From: Segetibacter sp. 3557_3
Lineage (GTDB): Bacteria > Bacteroidota > Bacteroidia > Chitinophagales > Chitinophagaceae
Direction: 5' to 3'
DNA length: 64,000 nucleotides
Assembly (NCBI RefSeq): GCF_004354985.1
Contig: NZ_SMSK01000011.1
Location: 62,001 to 126,000, forward strand
Of this stretch, positions 9,476-18,469 are shown one piece after another. A program made the translations under genes and the position numbers. The notes under the pieces were generated by a model. It searched no databases. It was not told the DNA's origin and saw nothing but the letters and a program-made list of their open reading frames with translations. Every line of letters starts with the position of its first letter. Within the stretch, counting starts at the first letter, position 1.

Positions 9476-9797
9476 TACTAGCATTTGATGTCAACAATGC
9501 TCAGCTAAAGATAGAATTGCAGTACAAGCCTTTGGTTTTTCTGGTACCAGCATTGGTTTTCTATGGCATCATCGTCCCGACTTGCCCCGAACTCATTGGC
9601 AAGTTGGGAGCACTTGATCGGCAGGAGCAATAGGCAGCTTCGGTCTTCAACTCAATGCGTTCTAACTTCTCAGGATCTTTTGATATAGCCATTGTTTTAA
9701 AAGTGGGTTTACGTATTTGCGTGCCTGCGATATGAAATCAGCAGTAAGTTTAGCCAAATGGGCTGAGTTGCAAGGCATCTATAATTATTAATGAACT
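9476..9797. other. Intergenic region, one doubtful 43-codon minus-strand ORF
   Basis: No supported gene lies here. A minus-strand ORF from 9692 to 9561 would encode 43 residues beginning MAISKDPEKLERIELK and containing YCSCRSS. Another minus-strand frame stays open to the left of it, so a decayed or frameshifted small gene is possible. No promoter or ribosome-binding site supports either. Confidence 0.35.
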
Positions 9798-10364
9798 ATG
9801 AATATTGAGATTGTTTCGGGAAGTCCAAGAAAGGAGAGCACCACGTTCAGACTGGCTATTTTTCTGCAGGAGCAATTGCAGCAAAAAACACCACATGATG
9901 TTGGCATTTTAGATGTGCGCGAATGGAACTTTCCGACCCTCCAGGAAGAAGTGTATTCGTCTGAACAAAAAACGCCCGATCACTATAAGCCGCTTGCCCG
10001 GCGAATGTTTGCGGCAGATGCATTTATCTTGCTTACCCCCGAATATAACGGCAGTTATACTCCACCACTAAAAAATCTATTCGACCACTTTCCAAAACAG
10101 CTGCACAAACCGTTTGGCATTGTAACCGCGTCAACGGGTTCGCTTGGGGGTATACGGGCGGCATTGCAGTTGCAACTGCTTATATGCGCTTTATTTGGCA
10201 TACCTAGTCCCTACATGCTCATTACACCACAGGTAGATAAAAAGTTTGATGCGTCAGGTAACCTGGTTGATCTGTCGTTTACAAATGCGGTCAACAGTTT
10301 TATTTCCGAATTTCTCTGGCTGGCTGAAAGGTTGAAAACACCTGAGCTGGTTCGAGTAGATTGA
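9798..10364 (+). CDS. NAD(P)H-dependent FMN reductase
   Basis: A 188-residue flavodoxin-fold reductase of the YieF/ChrR/ArsH-type family. The phosphate-binding loop SGSPRKESTTFRLA begins at residue 7, and LTPEYNGSYTPPLKNLFDHF carries the PEYNGS flavin-binding signature. VTASTGSLGGIRAALQLQ matches the third FMN-contacting loop. Such enzymes reduce quinones, azo dyes or metal ions with NAD(P)H. The true substrate cannot be read. It lies between the pirin regulon and purF with its own spacing on both sides, so it is probably a single-gene unit. Confidence 0.9.
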   Translation: MNIEIVSGSPRKESTTFRLAIFLQEQLQQKTPHDVGILDVREWNFPTLQEEVYSSEQKTPDHYKPLARRMFAADAFILLTPEYNGSYTPPLKNLFDHFPKQLHKPFGIVTASTGSLGGIRAALQLQLLICALFGIPSPYMLITPQVDKKFDASGNLVDLSFTNAVNSFISEFLWLAERLKTPELVRVD

Positions 10365-10394
10365 TATATAACATTAATAAAGGAATATTCTTAA

Positions 10395-10402
10395 TACCTT
10401 CG
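10395..10402 (+). promoter_or_regulatory. purF -7 element
   Basis: TACCTTCG matches TAnnTTTG at all but one fixed base and lies 24 bases before the purF ATG, a common leader length in this phylum. A -33 TTTG is not evident. Confidence 0.5.
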
Positions 10403-10425
10403 CGGCTTCTTTTTTAAAACCTTCC

Positions 10426-12273
10426 ATGAGCGACGAAATAAAACATGAATGCGGCCTCGCATTCATCAGGTTGAGGAAATCGTTTTCGTATTATCTGCAG
10501 CAATATGGCACCGTAATGTATGGCTTGAACAAGCTGTACCTGCTGATGGAAAAACAGCACAACCGTGGCCAGGATGGTGCCGGGCTTGCAGCGGTAAAGC
10601 TCAATGTTGAACCGGGTTACCCTTTTTTACACCGGATAAGAAGCAATGCCAATCAGCCGATTGCCGACCTTTTTGCAACAGTTGGAAGGGAGATGAACGA
10701 GCTTGAAAAGTACCAGCCCGATATTCAGAAACATCCCGGATTGTTGAAGGGACACCTTCCTTTTCTTGGCGAACTGCTGTTGGGTCACCTTCGTTATGGC
10801 ACCCAGGGGCGCAACAACGTTGAGTTTTGCCATCCTTTTATAAAACGCGATACCATACCTGCCCGCAACCTTGCACTCGCCGGTAATTTCAACCTTGTAA
10901 ATACAGATGAACTTTTTGACCTGATCAACTTTGATCCGGGGGAGTTCTCAAAGCAAAGCGATCTTGCTGCGATGATCGAGGTTATACATCACTTTCTTGT
11001 TCAGGATGATGGCGCCGGGCAACATGATCTTGATGTTGCTTCTGTTCTCCGGAAGTCTGCTTCTCTGTTTGATGGCGGCTACACCATTGGGGGACTGATC
11101 GGCAATGGTGACAGTTTTGTACTCCGCGATCCACATGGTATCAGGCCCGCATATTATTACATTAACGATGATGTGATTGTAGCTGCAAGTGAACGTGCAG
11201 CCATTCGCACCACCTTCAACGTTGGTGAAAATGAAGTGCTCGAACTGATGCCGGGCAGCGCATTGCTGGTGAAAGACGACGGATCGTATACCATTGAGCA
11301 GGTATTGGATGCGAAAGAACGACGGGCCTGCAGCTTCGAGCGGATCTATTTTAGCCGTGGAAGCGACGAAAAGATATACCGTGAGCGGATTGCACTGGGT
11401 CACCATCTGAGTAAACCTGTGTTGGAATCCATCAATCACGACCTCAAGAATACCATATTCTCGTATATACCCAACACCGCTGAGATTGCCTTTATTGGTC
11501 TTTGCAAAGGCATGGAAGATTACCTGAATCAAACCAAGGTTCAACGTATTATCAGCTGGGGTAAAGACATCGATGAAGAGAAACTTTCTGCTATCATCAA
11601 CCGGAAGATCAGGCAGGAAAAGATTGCGATCAAAGACGTCAAGCTGCGCACCTTTATTACCCAGGATTCGAATCGTAACGAAATGGTGCAACACGTATAC
11701 GATGTAACCTATGGTACGGTTCGCAACTGGGAAGATACACTGGTGGTAATCGACGACTCCATTGTTAGAGGCACCACGTTAAAGGAAAGTATTGTAAGAA
11801 TGCTTGCCCGTTTGAAGCCGAAGAAAATCATTGTGGTATCGTCTGCACCACAGATCCGCTACCCCGATTGTTATGGTATTGACATGAGCAAGCTGGGCGA
11901 CTTTATTGCCTTTAAGGCTGCAGTAGAATTGCTGAAAGAGCGTGGTATGGAGAACCTGATCGATGAACTTTATACGAGGATTAAAGAACTTGCCCGCACC
12001 AACTCGTTACACCTTGAAAACATTGTACGGCAGGTTTACAAGCCGTTTACCACAGAAGAGATTTCCGATAAAATTGCTCAACTTATTACGCCGCAGGATG
12101 TAGACATCGACGTTGAGGTAATTTATCAAACCATCGAGGACCTTCATGAGAGTTGCCCTACCAATACGGGCGATTGGTACTTCACCGGCAATTATCCCAC
12201 ACCGGGTGGCAACCGGGTGGTTAATAAGGCTTTTCTCAACTACGTAGAAGGCCGGAATGTTCGCGGTTACTAA
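10426..12273 (+). CDS. purF: Amidophosphoribosyltransferase
   Basis: A 615-residue enzyme that transfers glutamine-derived ammonia to PRPP, the first committed step of purine synthesis. The class-II glutamine amidotransferase starts at HECGLAFIRL; Cys9 would be the nucleophile after removal of a short propeptide. GLNKLYLLMEKQHNRGQDGAG and LLGHLRYGTQGRNN are standard N-terminal motifs. The phosphoribosyl domain carries the PRPP loop VVIDDSIVRGTT at residues 440-451. The last 110 residues form a Bacteroidota-type C-terminal extension ending YVEGRNVRGY. The other purine gene here, purN, lies 34 kb away, so the pathway is not clustered. Confidence 0.95.
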   Translation: MSDEIKHECGLAFIRLRKSFSYYLQQYGTVMYGLNKLYLLMEKQHNRGQDGAGLAAVKLNVEPGYPFLHRIRSNANQPIADLFATVGREMNELEKYQPDIQKHPGLLKGHLPFLGELLLGHLRYGTQGRNNVEFCHPFIKRDTIPARNLALAGNFNLVNTDELFDLINFDPGEFSKQSDLAAMIEVIHHFLVQDDGAGQHDLDVASVLRKSASLFDGGYTIGGLIGNGDSFVLRDPHGIRPAYYYINDDVIVAASERAAIRTTFNVGENEVLELMPGSALLVKDDGSYTIEQVLDAKERRACSFERIYFSRGSDEKIYRERIALGHHLSKPVLESINHDLKNTIFSYIPNTAEIAFIGLCKGMEDYLNQTKVQRIISWGKDIDEEKLSAIINRKIRQEKIAIKDVKLRTFITQDSNRNEMVQHVYDVTYGTVRNWEDTLVVIDDSIVRGTTLKESIVRMLARLKPKKIIVVSSAPQIRYPDCYGIDMSKLGDFIAFKAAVELLKERGMENLIDELYTRIKELARTNSLHLENIVRQVYKPFTTEEISDKIAQLITPQDVDIDVEVIYQTIEDLHESCPTNTGDWYFTGNYPTPGGNRVVNKAFLNYVEGRNVRGY

Positions 12274-12421
12274 GCTGTCCCCGGTTCGAAATGCAACTTT
12301 TTAAGCAAACAGGTCATCTGACGCATAAGGCTGTTTGCTGATTGCATTTAAAAAACCGGAAGGTTTATGTATTTGTTTTTTAGGAAAATCAGTTATATAG
12401 CCGGTATAACCCTTTTCTACC

Positions 12422-12985
12422 ATGAACCCCGAACCAAGAACAGGAGACAGTCCTGGCCCAACAATGTCCACCGATCTGGAATGTGCAAGCTGCGACTCAC
12501 CTGTAGCCGCTGACGACATTGAGTGCCCACATTGTGGCTACCCCTTAAAAGGTTCATCAGAAGCTCAGGAGAAATTCTTTAGGGACCGTGATAATTGGTT
12601 GCTGAATTTTCAGGACATGAACAGGAAGGTTCGTATCGCAACCCAAACACTTTATGTTTTATCGGGTCTTAGTGCCATCTGGGGTATTGTATTGTATTGT
12701 ATCTCTCCGGCAAATACTCAGCGGGCTTTTACACTGTTCGCTTACCTGCTGGTTGCCTGCATGTACGCAGGATTAGGTTGGTGGAGCAAAAAGCGACCTG
12801 TGGCAGCAGTTGTTTCCGCCTTGGTGATCTACATCATTTTACAGATGCTTGCGTTTATCGACGATCCGGACAACCTTATTCGGGGTGTCATTTCAAGGGT
12901 TATTATTTTGGTCTACCTGGTAAAGGGAGTTCGCGCGGCTGTAGGTGCGGAACGCATCCGGAGGAACTTCCATGCAAATCCCTGA
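12422..12985 (+). CDS. Zinc-ribbon membrane protein of unknown function
   Basis: 187 residues. The soluble N-terminus has a zinc-ribbon of two CxxC knuckles, CASC (21-24) and CPHCGYPL about a dozen residues on. Three or four hydrophobic helices follow (LYVLSGLSAIWGIVLYCI, AYLLVACMYAGLGWW, AVVSALVIYIILQMLAFI, ISRVIILVYLVKGVRAA). An ATG at residue 15 (12464) is an alternative start with the ribbon still complete. No ribosome-binding site separates the two. No function is assigned; the layout resembles small zinc-ribbon anchored proteins. Confidence 0.7.
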   Translation: MNPEPRTGDSPGPTMSTDLECASCDSPVAADDIECPHCGYPLKGSSEAQEKFFRDRDNWLLNFQDMNRKVRIATQTLYVLSGLSAIWGIVLYCISPANTQRAFTLFAYLLVACMYAGLGWWSKKRPVAAVVSALVIYIILQMLAFIDDPDNLIRGVISRVIILVYLVKGVRAAVGAERIRRNFHANP

Positions 12986-13157
12986 TGCAAACCACGCTCG
13001 TCGTTAGACCAACTGATCTATACCTAAGCGCATGGTTAACTAAGTATCAGTCAAAGCCGTCTTCACGTCTGCATAACTAAACTACATGAACAATACAGCA
13101 GGCTAAAACGGCATGGACATCATCAGCCAAATAAGAATTATCTCACTTTTGTCCTTA

Positions 13158-13658
13158 TCATCCGTGTTCCATGGCACCGGCTTCAACAGCACCGAAGCTA
13201 CCCATCAATCCTTCTATCTTCTTCTTTCGATAATTAAATACTTCTTTCAACTTTTTATTTACCGTTAAGGTATTTGCAATATCACCCATAAACCAATAGG
13301 GTATCTTGTAGTGTACAATATCGGTCATTTCAACCCCGCCTTCAATTTCCTTGAAGTGGTGCTGATGATGCCATAAGCTGTAAGGTCCAAACCGTTGTTC
13401 ATCCACGAAATATTTAAGTGGTTCAACATGGGTTATTTCTGTCATCCAATACAAGGGAATACCAAAAAGTGGTTTCACGGTATACTCGATAATCTGTCCC
13501 GGGTACATCTTTTTGCCGTGGTGTTTGCTCCTGACTACAAAGCCAAATGATGGAGGTGTTATTTCTGCGAGATTATCCGGCGAACTAAAATAATCCCAGG
13601 CCCGTTCAAGCGTAACCGGTATTTGTTGTACAAACTTTATTGAATAAACCTTTGACAT
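13158..13658 (-). CDS. SRPBCC-family (polyketide cyclase-like) protein
   Basis: 166 residues beginning MSKVYSIKFVQQIPVTLERA. The longer frame up to 13751 was trimmed because the START-like fold begins here. WDYFSSPDNLAEITPPSFGF, GQIIEYTVKP and WMTEITHVEPLKYFVDEQ are the usual motifs of ligand-binding SRPBCC proteins next to carotenoid or cell-envelope genes. The C-terminus is odd: the last codons (MEHG and stop) are exactly the dispersed repeat phrase TCATCCGTGTTCCAT read backwards, so a repeat has invaded the 3' end of the gene. The ligand is unknown. Confidence 0.8.
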   Translation of the reverse strand: MSKVYSIKFVQQIPVTLERAWDYFSSPDNLAEITPPSFGFVVRSKHHGKKMYPGQIIEYTVKPLFGIPLYWMTEITHVEPLKYFVDEQRFGPYSLWHHQHHFKEIEGGVEMTDIVHYKIPYWFMGDIANTLTVNKKLKEVFNYRKKKIEGLMGSFGAVEAGAMEHG

Positions 13659-13886
13659 ACTGCTGATTTTGCCTATACTAACAAAGCCGTGCACAAAAGG
13701 TTTCGCCATGCGAAAACTGGTGTAGGGCAGGGGTGCAGGAAGATTTACCATTCACCAAGCAATTAGGGTCTGAACGTCGCCGCATGTTGTTCTATTAACG
13801 TGCAAAGAGTTCTAATGATCACACAAATTTTGCGGGTATTGCAACAACACAAACGTACATAAACCACCATGGTATAACTTTAAACA

Positions 13887-15860
13887 ATGGTCGATCACAG
13901 TGGCAAGGAACCAGGGTCTGCACAGTTAAGCCATCCCGAGATCGTAGCTTACAACACAGCAGAAGAAGAATGGAATGGTGTTGGAGTTCGTATCCTGGAG
14001 TTAATTGAATCAGGCATTGCGGTTAATGATATCTGTATTTACCTGCCCGGGGATGAGGTCGGCAGGATGGCTGGCAGCCTCGACCAAAAAGGGATTGGTG
14101 TAATAAGCAATGCTGAGTTCGATGTTCTCCGGGATCCAACTTTGCAACAACTGGTCTTATTGCTCAGGTATTTTGCAGCTGAGCAACATATCACCTATAG
14201 TGGTGATGACCTGCTCTTCCGGCTATTGCATCTTGAGTGGTTTGCAATACCTGCAACAGAAATTTCGAAGCTGGCGATTGAAACTTACCATCCGCAATCA
14301 AAGACGGATATATGTGCCTTACGAAAGAAACTGGCAGATAAAAGTAGCGGGCATGCTACATCACTTTTCGAAGCGGAAATACCTGCTGTACTGAAGCGGG
14401 CTTCAGCAATGCTCGAACAACTTATCGTTGCTGCATCAAAACTAAACCCGGCGCAGTTGGTTGAGAACATCCTTGAACACGAGCTATTCTCCAGCTTTAT
14501 CAGTCGACAACCCGGCAAGGAATGGGTGCTGCAAGTGCTTCGTGGATTTTTAGGATTCGTAAAAAGGGAAACCGCCAACGATCCTGCACGCACATTAGCT
14601 GATATACTCGCCCAGGTTGACTTAATGTTAAAGCAGAAAGTTCCATTACTCATCACGCCATTTTCTGGTAATACCAACGGAGTACAACTGGCTACGGTTG
14701 AGCAAACCCATGTACATCACCCCTATGTTTTCGTGTTGGCCAGCCACGCTGCTCAACCTCAAAAAAGTGAGCTGGCTGGTCAGGTACCGGAGGGACACAA
14801 TTACGGGGACCTTACCCGTAAGTTAATAATCGGAGAAGGAATAGCACAGCTCCATGTTTCTTACCGCCGTTATAGTTTTGGCGGCCGCATAACAGCAGTG
14901 CCGGAACTGGTAACGCAAATCATCCGTCATTACCCGGGTCTTGTTCCGGTCAGGCAATCTTCAGTCTTAAAGAATTTTAAGAAAGAACAACCACTTCAAC
15001 TTAAACCTAAGATTGAAAGCGTTGAAACGGTACTGATCGGCAGGTTGGTCGACAAATTTGTGATGAGCGTATCTGCGCTAAATACTTACCTGCAATGTCC
15101 GTTGTCTTTTTACTATTGCAATATTCTTCGAATTCCATCTGGCAGAAATGAATACATGTCATTTGGCTCGGCAGTGCACTACGCACTGCAACGACTCTTT
15201 GAAAAGATGCAGGGATCTTCAAACCGTTTTCCTTCGGCTAACGAGTTGGTGAGCGACTTTACAGGTTTTATGCACCAGAATAAAATGGGCTTTACTGAAG
15301 AACAGTTTAAACGAAGACTGCAATACGGTGCAACTGTGCTTACCAATTACTACAACCACTATCGGTACAGTTGGAACCATGTGGTGGCGGTAGAGCGCAA
15401 CATCAATAACGTAGTGGTTAAGGGGGTGCCGTTAAAGGGTAAGCTAGACAAGCTCGAGTTTGATGGACGATTTGTAAACATTGTTGATTATAAAACGGGT
15501 GATTGCACAAAGGCATTGCAGCACATGAACCCGCCTAACGCGATTACCCCAAATGGTGGCAACTATTGGCGGCAGGCAGTTTTCTATAAGATCCTGGTAG
15601 ATAATTACCAGCAAAAAAATTGGCAGGTAGTAAGCACAGAATTTGATTTTATTGAGCCGGACAGCGAAGGCGAATATTGCAAACTAAAATTGGTGCTCAC
15701 ACCGGCCGACGTAACAACGGTAACCCACCAGTTTGTAGAAACTTGGACGAAAATCCGGAACCATGATTTTTATACAGGATGTGGCAACCCTTACTGTTAT
15801 TGGTGCGACTTCGTAAAATCGAACAACCTGGTCACAGCTCATTGCACAAGCACTGGCTAG
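13887..15860 (+). CDS. AddB/RecB-like PD-(D/E)XK nuclease, N-terminal helicase half absent
   Basis: 657 residues. The first part (YNTAEEEWNGVGVRILELI, then IAVNDICIYLPGDEVGRMAG) resembles the 2A domain of UvrD-type helicases. From residue 395 a RecB-family nuclease follows: MSVSALNTYLQCPLSFYYCN, FGSAVHYALQRLFE (active-site His), KGKLDKLEFDG and IVDYKTG (the D and K of the PD-ExK core), WRQAVFYKILVDN, and a closing cysteine set GCGNPYCYWCDF that with the earlier LQC could hold a 4Fe-4S cluster. No Walker A motif exists in the protein or in the 135 bases upstream. It is thus half the size of usual AddB-like proteins, either a remodelled single nuclease or the surviving 3' part of a longer gene. 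Confidence 0.75.
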   Translation: MVDHSGKEPGSAQLSHPEIVAYNTAEEEWNGVGVRILELIESGIAVNDICIYLPGDEVGRMAGSLDQKGIGVISNAEFDVLRDPTLQQLVLLLRYFAAEQHITYSGDDLLFRLLHLEWFAIPATEISKLAIETYHPQSKTDICALRKKLADKSSGHATSLFEAEIPAVLKRASAMLEQLIVAASKLNPAQLVENILEHELFSSFISRQPGKEWVLQVLRGFLGFVKRETANDPARTLADILAQVDLMLKQKVPLLITPFSGNTNGVQLATVEQTHVHHPYVFVLASHAAQPQKSELAGQVPEGHNYGDLTRKLIIGEGIAQLHVSYRRYSFGGRITAVPELVTQIIRHYPGLVPVRQSSVLKNFKKEQPLQLKPKIESVETVLIGRLVDKFVMSVSALNTYLQCPLSFYYCNILRIPSGRNEYMSFGSAVHYALQRLFEKMQGSSNRFPSANELVSDFTGFMHQNKMGFTEEQFKRRLQYGATVLTNYYNHYRYSWNHVVAVERNINNVVVKGVPLKGKLDKLEFDGRFVNIVDYKTGDCTKALQHMNPPNAITPNGGNYWRQAVFYKILVDNYQQKNWQVVSTEFDFIEPDSEGEYCKLKLVLTPADVTTVTHQFVETWTKIRNHDFYTGCGNPYCYWCDFVKSNNLVTAHCTSTG

Positions 15861-15970
15861 TGCATTGTGCAACGCCAAACATCGAAACAGTAGCGGTTAA
15901 TCTTGTATGCTGCTAATCCTAAAAAACAGATAAATCCCGCAAATGGAAGCCATTGAGCGTACATAGCACC

Positions 15971-15978
15971 TAAGTTTG
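15971..15978 (+). promoter_or_regulatory. -7 element of the Ig-like lipoprotein gene
   Basis: TAAGTTTG is a perfect TAnnTTTG box. It ends 7 bases before the ATG at 15985, giving a leader of about 3 nt at most. A TTG at 15953-15955 is closer than the usual -33 spacing. Confidence 0.5.
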
Positions 15979-15984
15979 CATGCG

Positions 15985-17394
15985 ATGAAAAAACTTGCGC
16001 CCCTGTTTTATAGTTTACTATTTGCATGTACGGGATTACTCTTCCTGTTAAGCGGTACAGGTTGCGCCAATATCATTCCACCAGGGGGTGGGCCAAGAGA
16101 CAGTATTCCACCGGTTCTCGTTGCTGCTACACCGCCCGACTCGGCTTTTAATGTTTCAACAAACCGGATCACTTTTACTTTCAACGAATTTGTTGAGGTG
16201 CAAAACATCACCGAAAACGTTCTGGTGTCACCTACACCCACTACACCTCCATTCATCGACTATAAACTCCGAAATGTAACGGTTCGGCTCAAGGACACCC
16301 TCGAACCAAATACGACCTATTCCATCAATTTTGGCGACGCCATTCGGGATGTTAATGAAGGCAACATCGTAAGAAATTTTACCTACGTATTCTCGACCGG
16401 TCGTACGGTAGATTACAATACTTTTTCCGGGAAAGTTGTACTGGCCGAAACGGGGCGGATAGATACCACGCTACTGGTTGTGCTGCATCGGAACCTGGAT
16501 GACAGCGCCGTTGCAAATGAAAAGCCCAGGTATATTACCCGGCTTGATGGACAAGGCAACTTTGTTTTCCGAAACCTGCCTACCGGAACGTTTGCCGTGT
16601 ATGCATTGCCAAACGAATACTCCCGCCGTTATGACGATAAAACAAAATTGTTTGCGTTTTCCGACTCTGCTGTGGTGATAAGCGACAGTACCCCACCGCG
16701 TGTCCTGTACGCATATGCTGAAACGGTTAAGCCCCCGGCGGCAAGCCCGGCTGCGGGCACAAGAACAGCCGCGGGTAACCAGGACAAGCTGCTGCGCTAC
16801 GCTACCTCGCTCGAAAGCGGCAAACATGATGTAAACGAGCCGCTCCGCATCGACTTCAACCGAAAGATAACGATGTTCGACAGCACAAAAGTGCAGTTGA
16901 CCAACAAGGACTTTCAACCGGTTACCAATTATACCATCAGCCGGGATACCATTCCAACCCGGTTTTTTGTTCGTCACCCATGGCCCACAAACACGGAATT
17001 CAACCTCCTCATTCAACCTGATGCTTTTGCCGACTCTACAGGCCTGAAGCTCGCAAAAAATGATACCATTGATTTTGCTACAAAAAAGCAGGAAGAATAT
17101 GGGAGTGTGAAAATACGTTTTACGAACCTCGATTTTTCGAGGCACCCGGTGTTGCAGATTATAGAAAATGACGTGATCATTTTATCTGACTCAATCACCC
17201 AACGCGACTGGTCACGTAAGTTATTTAAGCCGGGTGAGTATGGGTTGCGTATACTGTACGATGCAAATCGAAATGGCAAATGGGACGCAGGCGAGTTTTT
17301 TGGTGTGCACCGTCAACCTGAAATCGTTCGTTTTATTGATGCGAAACTTACCGTACGAGCCAACTGGGACAATGAACCGGAGATCAGGCTATAG
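15985..17394 (+). CDS. Ig-like domain surface lipoprotein
   Basis: 469 residues. The ATG at 15985 opens MKKLAPLFYSLLFACTGLL and a lipobox ending SGTGC, so the protein is exported and lipidated. The next part (PPGGGPRDSIPPVLVAATPP, NRITFTFNEFVEVQN) is the SbsA-type Ig-like module typical of Bacteroidota lipoproteins. It is followed by a VFRNLPTGTFAVYALPNE repeat-like segment and a C-terminal beta-rich region. It is probably anchored in the outer membrane. Its role is unknown; relatives occur next to cell-envelope genes in this phylum. An upstream TTG at 15976 was rejected because it lies in the promoter. Confidence 0.83.
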   Translation: MKKLAPLFYSLLFACTGLLFLLSGTGCANIIPPGGGPRDSIPPVLVAATPPDSAFNVSTNRITFTFNEFVEVQNITENVLVSPTPTTPPFIDYKLRNVTVRLKDTLEPNTTYSINFGDAIRDVNEGNIVRNFTYVFSTGRTVDYNTFSGKVVLAETGRIDTTLLVVLHRNLDDSAVANEKPRYITRLDGQGNFVFRNLPTGTFAVYALPNEYSRRYDDKTKLFAFSDSAVVISDSTPPRVLYAYAETVKPPAASPAAGTRTAAGNQDKLLRYATSLESGKHDVNEPLRIDFNRKITMFDSTKVQLTNKDFQPVTNYTISRDTIPTRFFVRHPWPTNTEFNLLIQPDAFADSTGLKLAKNDTIDFATKKQEEYGSVKIRFTNLDFSRHPVLQIIENDVIILSDSITQRDWSRKLFKPGEYGLRILYDANRNGKWDAGEFFGVHRQPEIVRFIDAKLTVRANWDNEPEIRL

Positions 17395-17469
17395 TGATAT
17401 CTCCACACATATATTCAGCGCCTTGTAATTACACATTGCCCGATTGCTGCATGTCAGGGTTATCGGGAA

Positions 17470-17568
17470 CCATGCGCCAGGGATTGAAGCGGATACCCCG
17501 CTGAAGGCTATGCAGCATGGCTTTTGGCGGAGTAGGAGCGAAAAGCCCGGCCCTCCGGGGGCGCCCAG
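17470..17568 (+). ncRNA. Flavo-1-like structured RNA
   Basis: The 353-base gap before recR has no gene but contains an RNA-like block. AGGGATTGAAGCGG (17479-17492) is followed by CCCCGC and, after a small internal hairpin (GCTATGC/GCATGGC), by GCGGAGTAGGAGCGAAAAGC and CCGG. CCGC and GCGG can close the internal stem, and the last part forms GGCCCTCCGGGGGC. This order matches what I recall of the flavo-1 RNA motif of Bacteroidota. A second, diverged copy lies at 46371-46470. The match is from memory of the motif and needs a covariance search; the function of flavo-1 is not known to me. Confidence 0.5.
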
Positions 17569-17735
17569 GACAATAATCCACTGGGTCATTTCCAAAAAAA
17601 GGGCGAGCATACGTACTAACCAGAACTCCCGCCGGGTAAAATCCCCGATTTATGTGTTATACCAACTATCAACGGGTAAGTTGTTAATGCCTTACCAATG
17701 CAGCTTAAAGCCCAATTACATTCCACATCCCGCAG

Positions 17736-17743
17736 TACATTTG
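17736..17743 (+). promoter_or_regulatory. recR -7 element, predicted leaderless start
   Basis: TACATTTG is a perfect TAnnTTTG box. It ends five bases before the recR ATG at 17748, so the transcript should begin on the start codon. A -33 TTTG is not seen. Confidence 0.5.
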
Positions 17744-17747
17744 TATT

Positions 17748-18365
17748 ATGCAACTTCCTTCTTCTCTTTTAGAAAATGCGGTGAATGAATTTTCGAAGCT
17801 ACCGGGTATCGGTAAAAAGACGGCCCTTCGACTTGTACTGCATTTGCTAAAACAGGAGCCTTCAGAAGTGCAGCAATTCAGCGAGACCATCTCACGTATG
17901 CGCGAAGAAATAAAGTTTTGCCAGCGATGCGCAAACATCAGTGATGCTGACATCTGCTCGATATGTGCTAACCGGATGCGCAACCAGCAACTGATTTGTG
18001 TGGTAGAAAATATCCGCGATGTAATTGCTGTAGAGAGCACACAACAGTACAACGGAACCTATCATGTGCTCGGCGGAATCATTTCGCCGCTTGACGGCGT
18101 TGGCCCTGATCAATTGAATATTGATGCGCTCGTAAGTCGTATTCAAAAAGAAGAAACGGAAGAGTTAATCTTTGCCCTTAACCCGAATATACAAGGGGAT
18201 ACCACCATTTATTACATCCAGAAAAAATTGCAGGTGCACTCCTGTAAGATTACAACCATCGCAAGGGGGATTGCATTTGGTGGTGAACTGGAATACGCTG
18301 ATGAAATGACCCTTGCAAGAAGTATTAGCAACCGGTTGCCCGTATCGCAGTATGTTAATGGTTAA
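17748..18365 (+). CDS. recR: Recombination mediator RecR
   Basis: 205 residues, the usual RecR length. A helix-hairpin-helix (LPGIGKKTALRLVLHLL) is followed by a four-cysteine zinc finger beginning at Cys58 (CQRC...CSIC). The Toprim domain follows with ICVVENIRDVIAVEST and YHVLGGIISPLDGVGP, then the C-terminal ITTIARGIAFGGELEYADEMTL motif. RecR works with RecO and RecF in loading RecA on gapped or UV-damaged DNA. The promoter lies immediately upstream. The next gene follows after about 100 bases on the same strand. Confidence 0.97.
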   Translation: MQLPSSLLENAVNEFSKLPGIGKKTALRLVLHLLKQEPSEVQQFSETISRMREEIKFCQRCANISDADICSICANRMRNQQLICVVENIRDVIAVESTQQYNGTYHVLGGIISPLDGVGPDQLNIDALVSRIQKEETEELIFALNPNIQGDTTIYYIQKKLQVHSCKITTIARGIAFGGELEYADEMTLARSISNRLPVSQYVNG

Positions 18366-18469
18366 ACATCAATTCTCCCCCACTCAGTACCTCTTTTTAC
18401 GGTTTCAGTAATTTTATCCCGGCAACTCCGCCTGCGGAATGTTACTTTAGCATTGGTAATAACAACATT

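Noticed and set aside
10948-11694. 248-codon minus-strand frame inside purF
   Set aside because: Antisense shadow of a confirmed gene with no family motifs.
13752-13886. Missing N-terminal helicase half of the AddB-like gene in another frame
   Set aside because: Only 135 bases separate it from the neighbouring frame and no helicase motif is encoded there.
16471-17145. 224-codon minus-strand frame inside the Ig-like lipoprotein gene
   Set aside because: Antisense shadow; the plus-strand frame has signal peptide, lipobox and family motifs.
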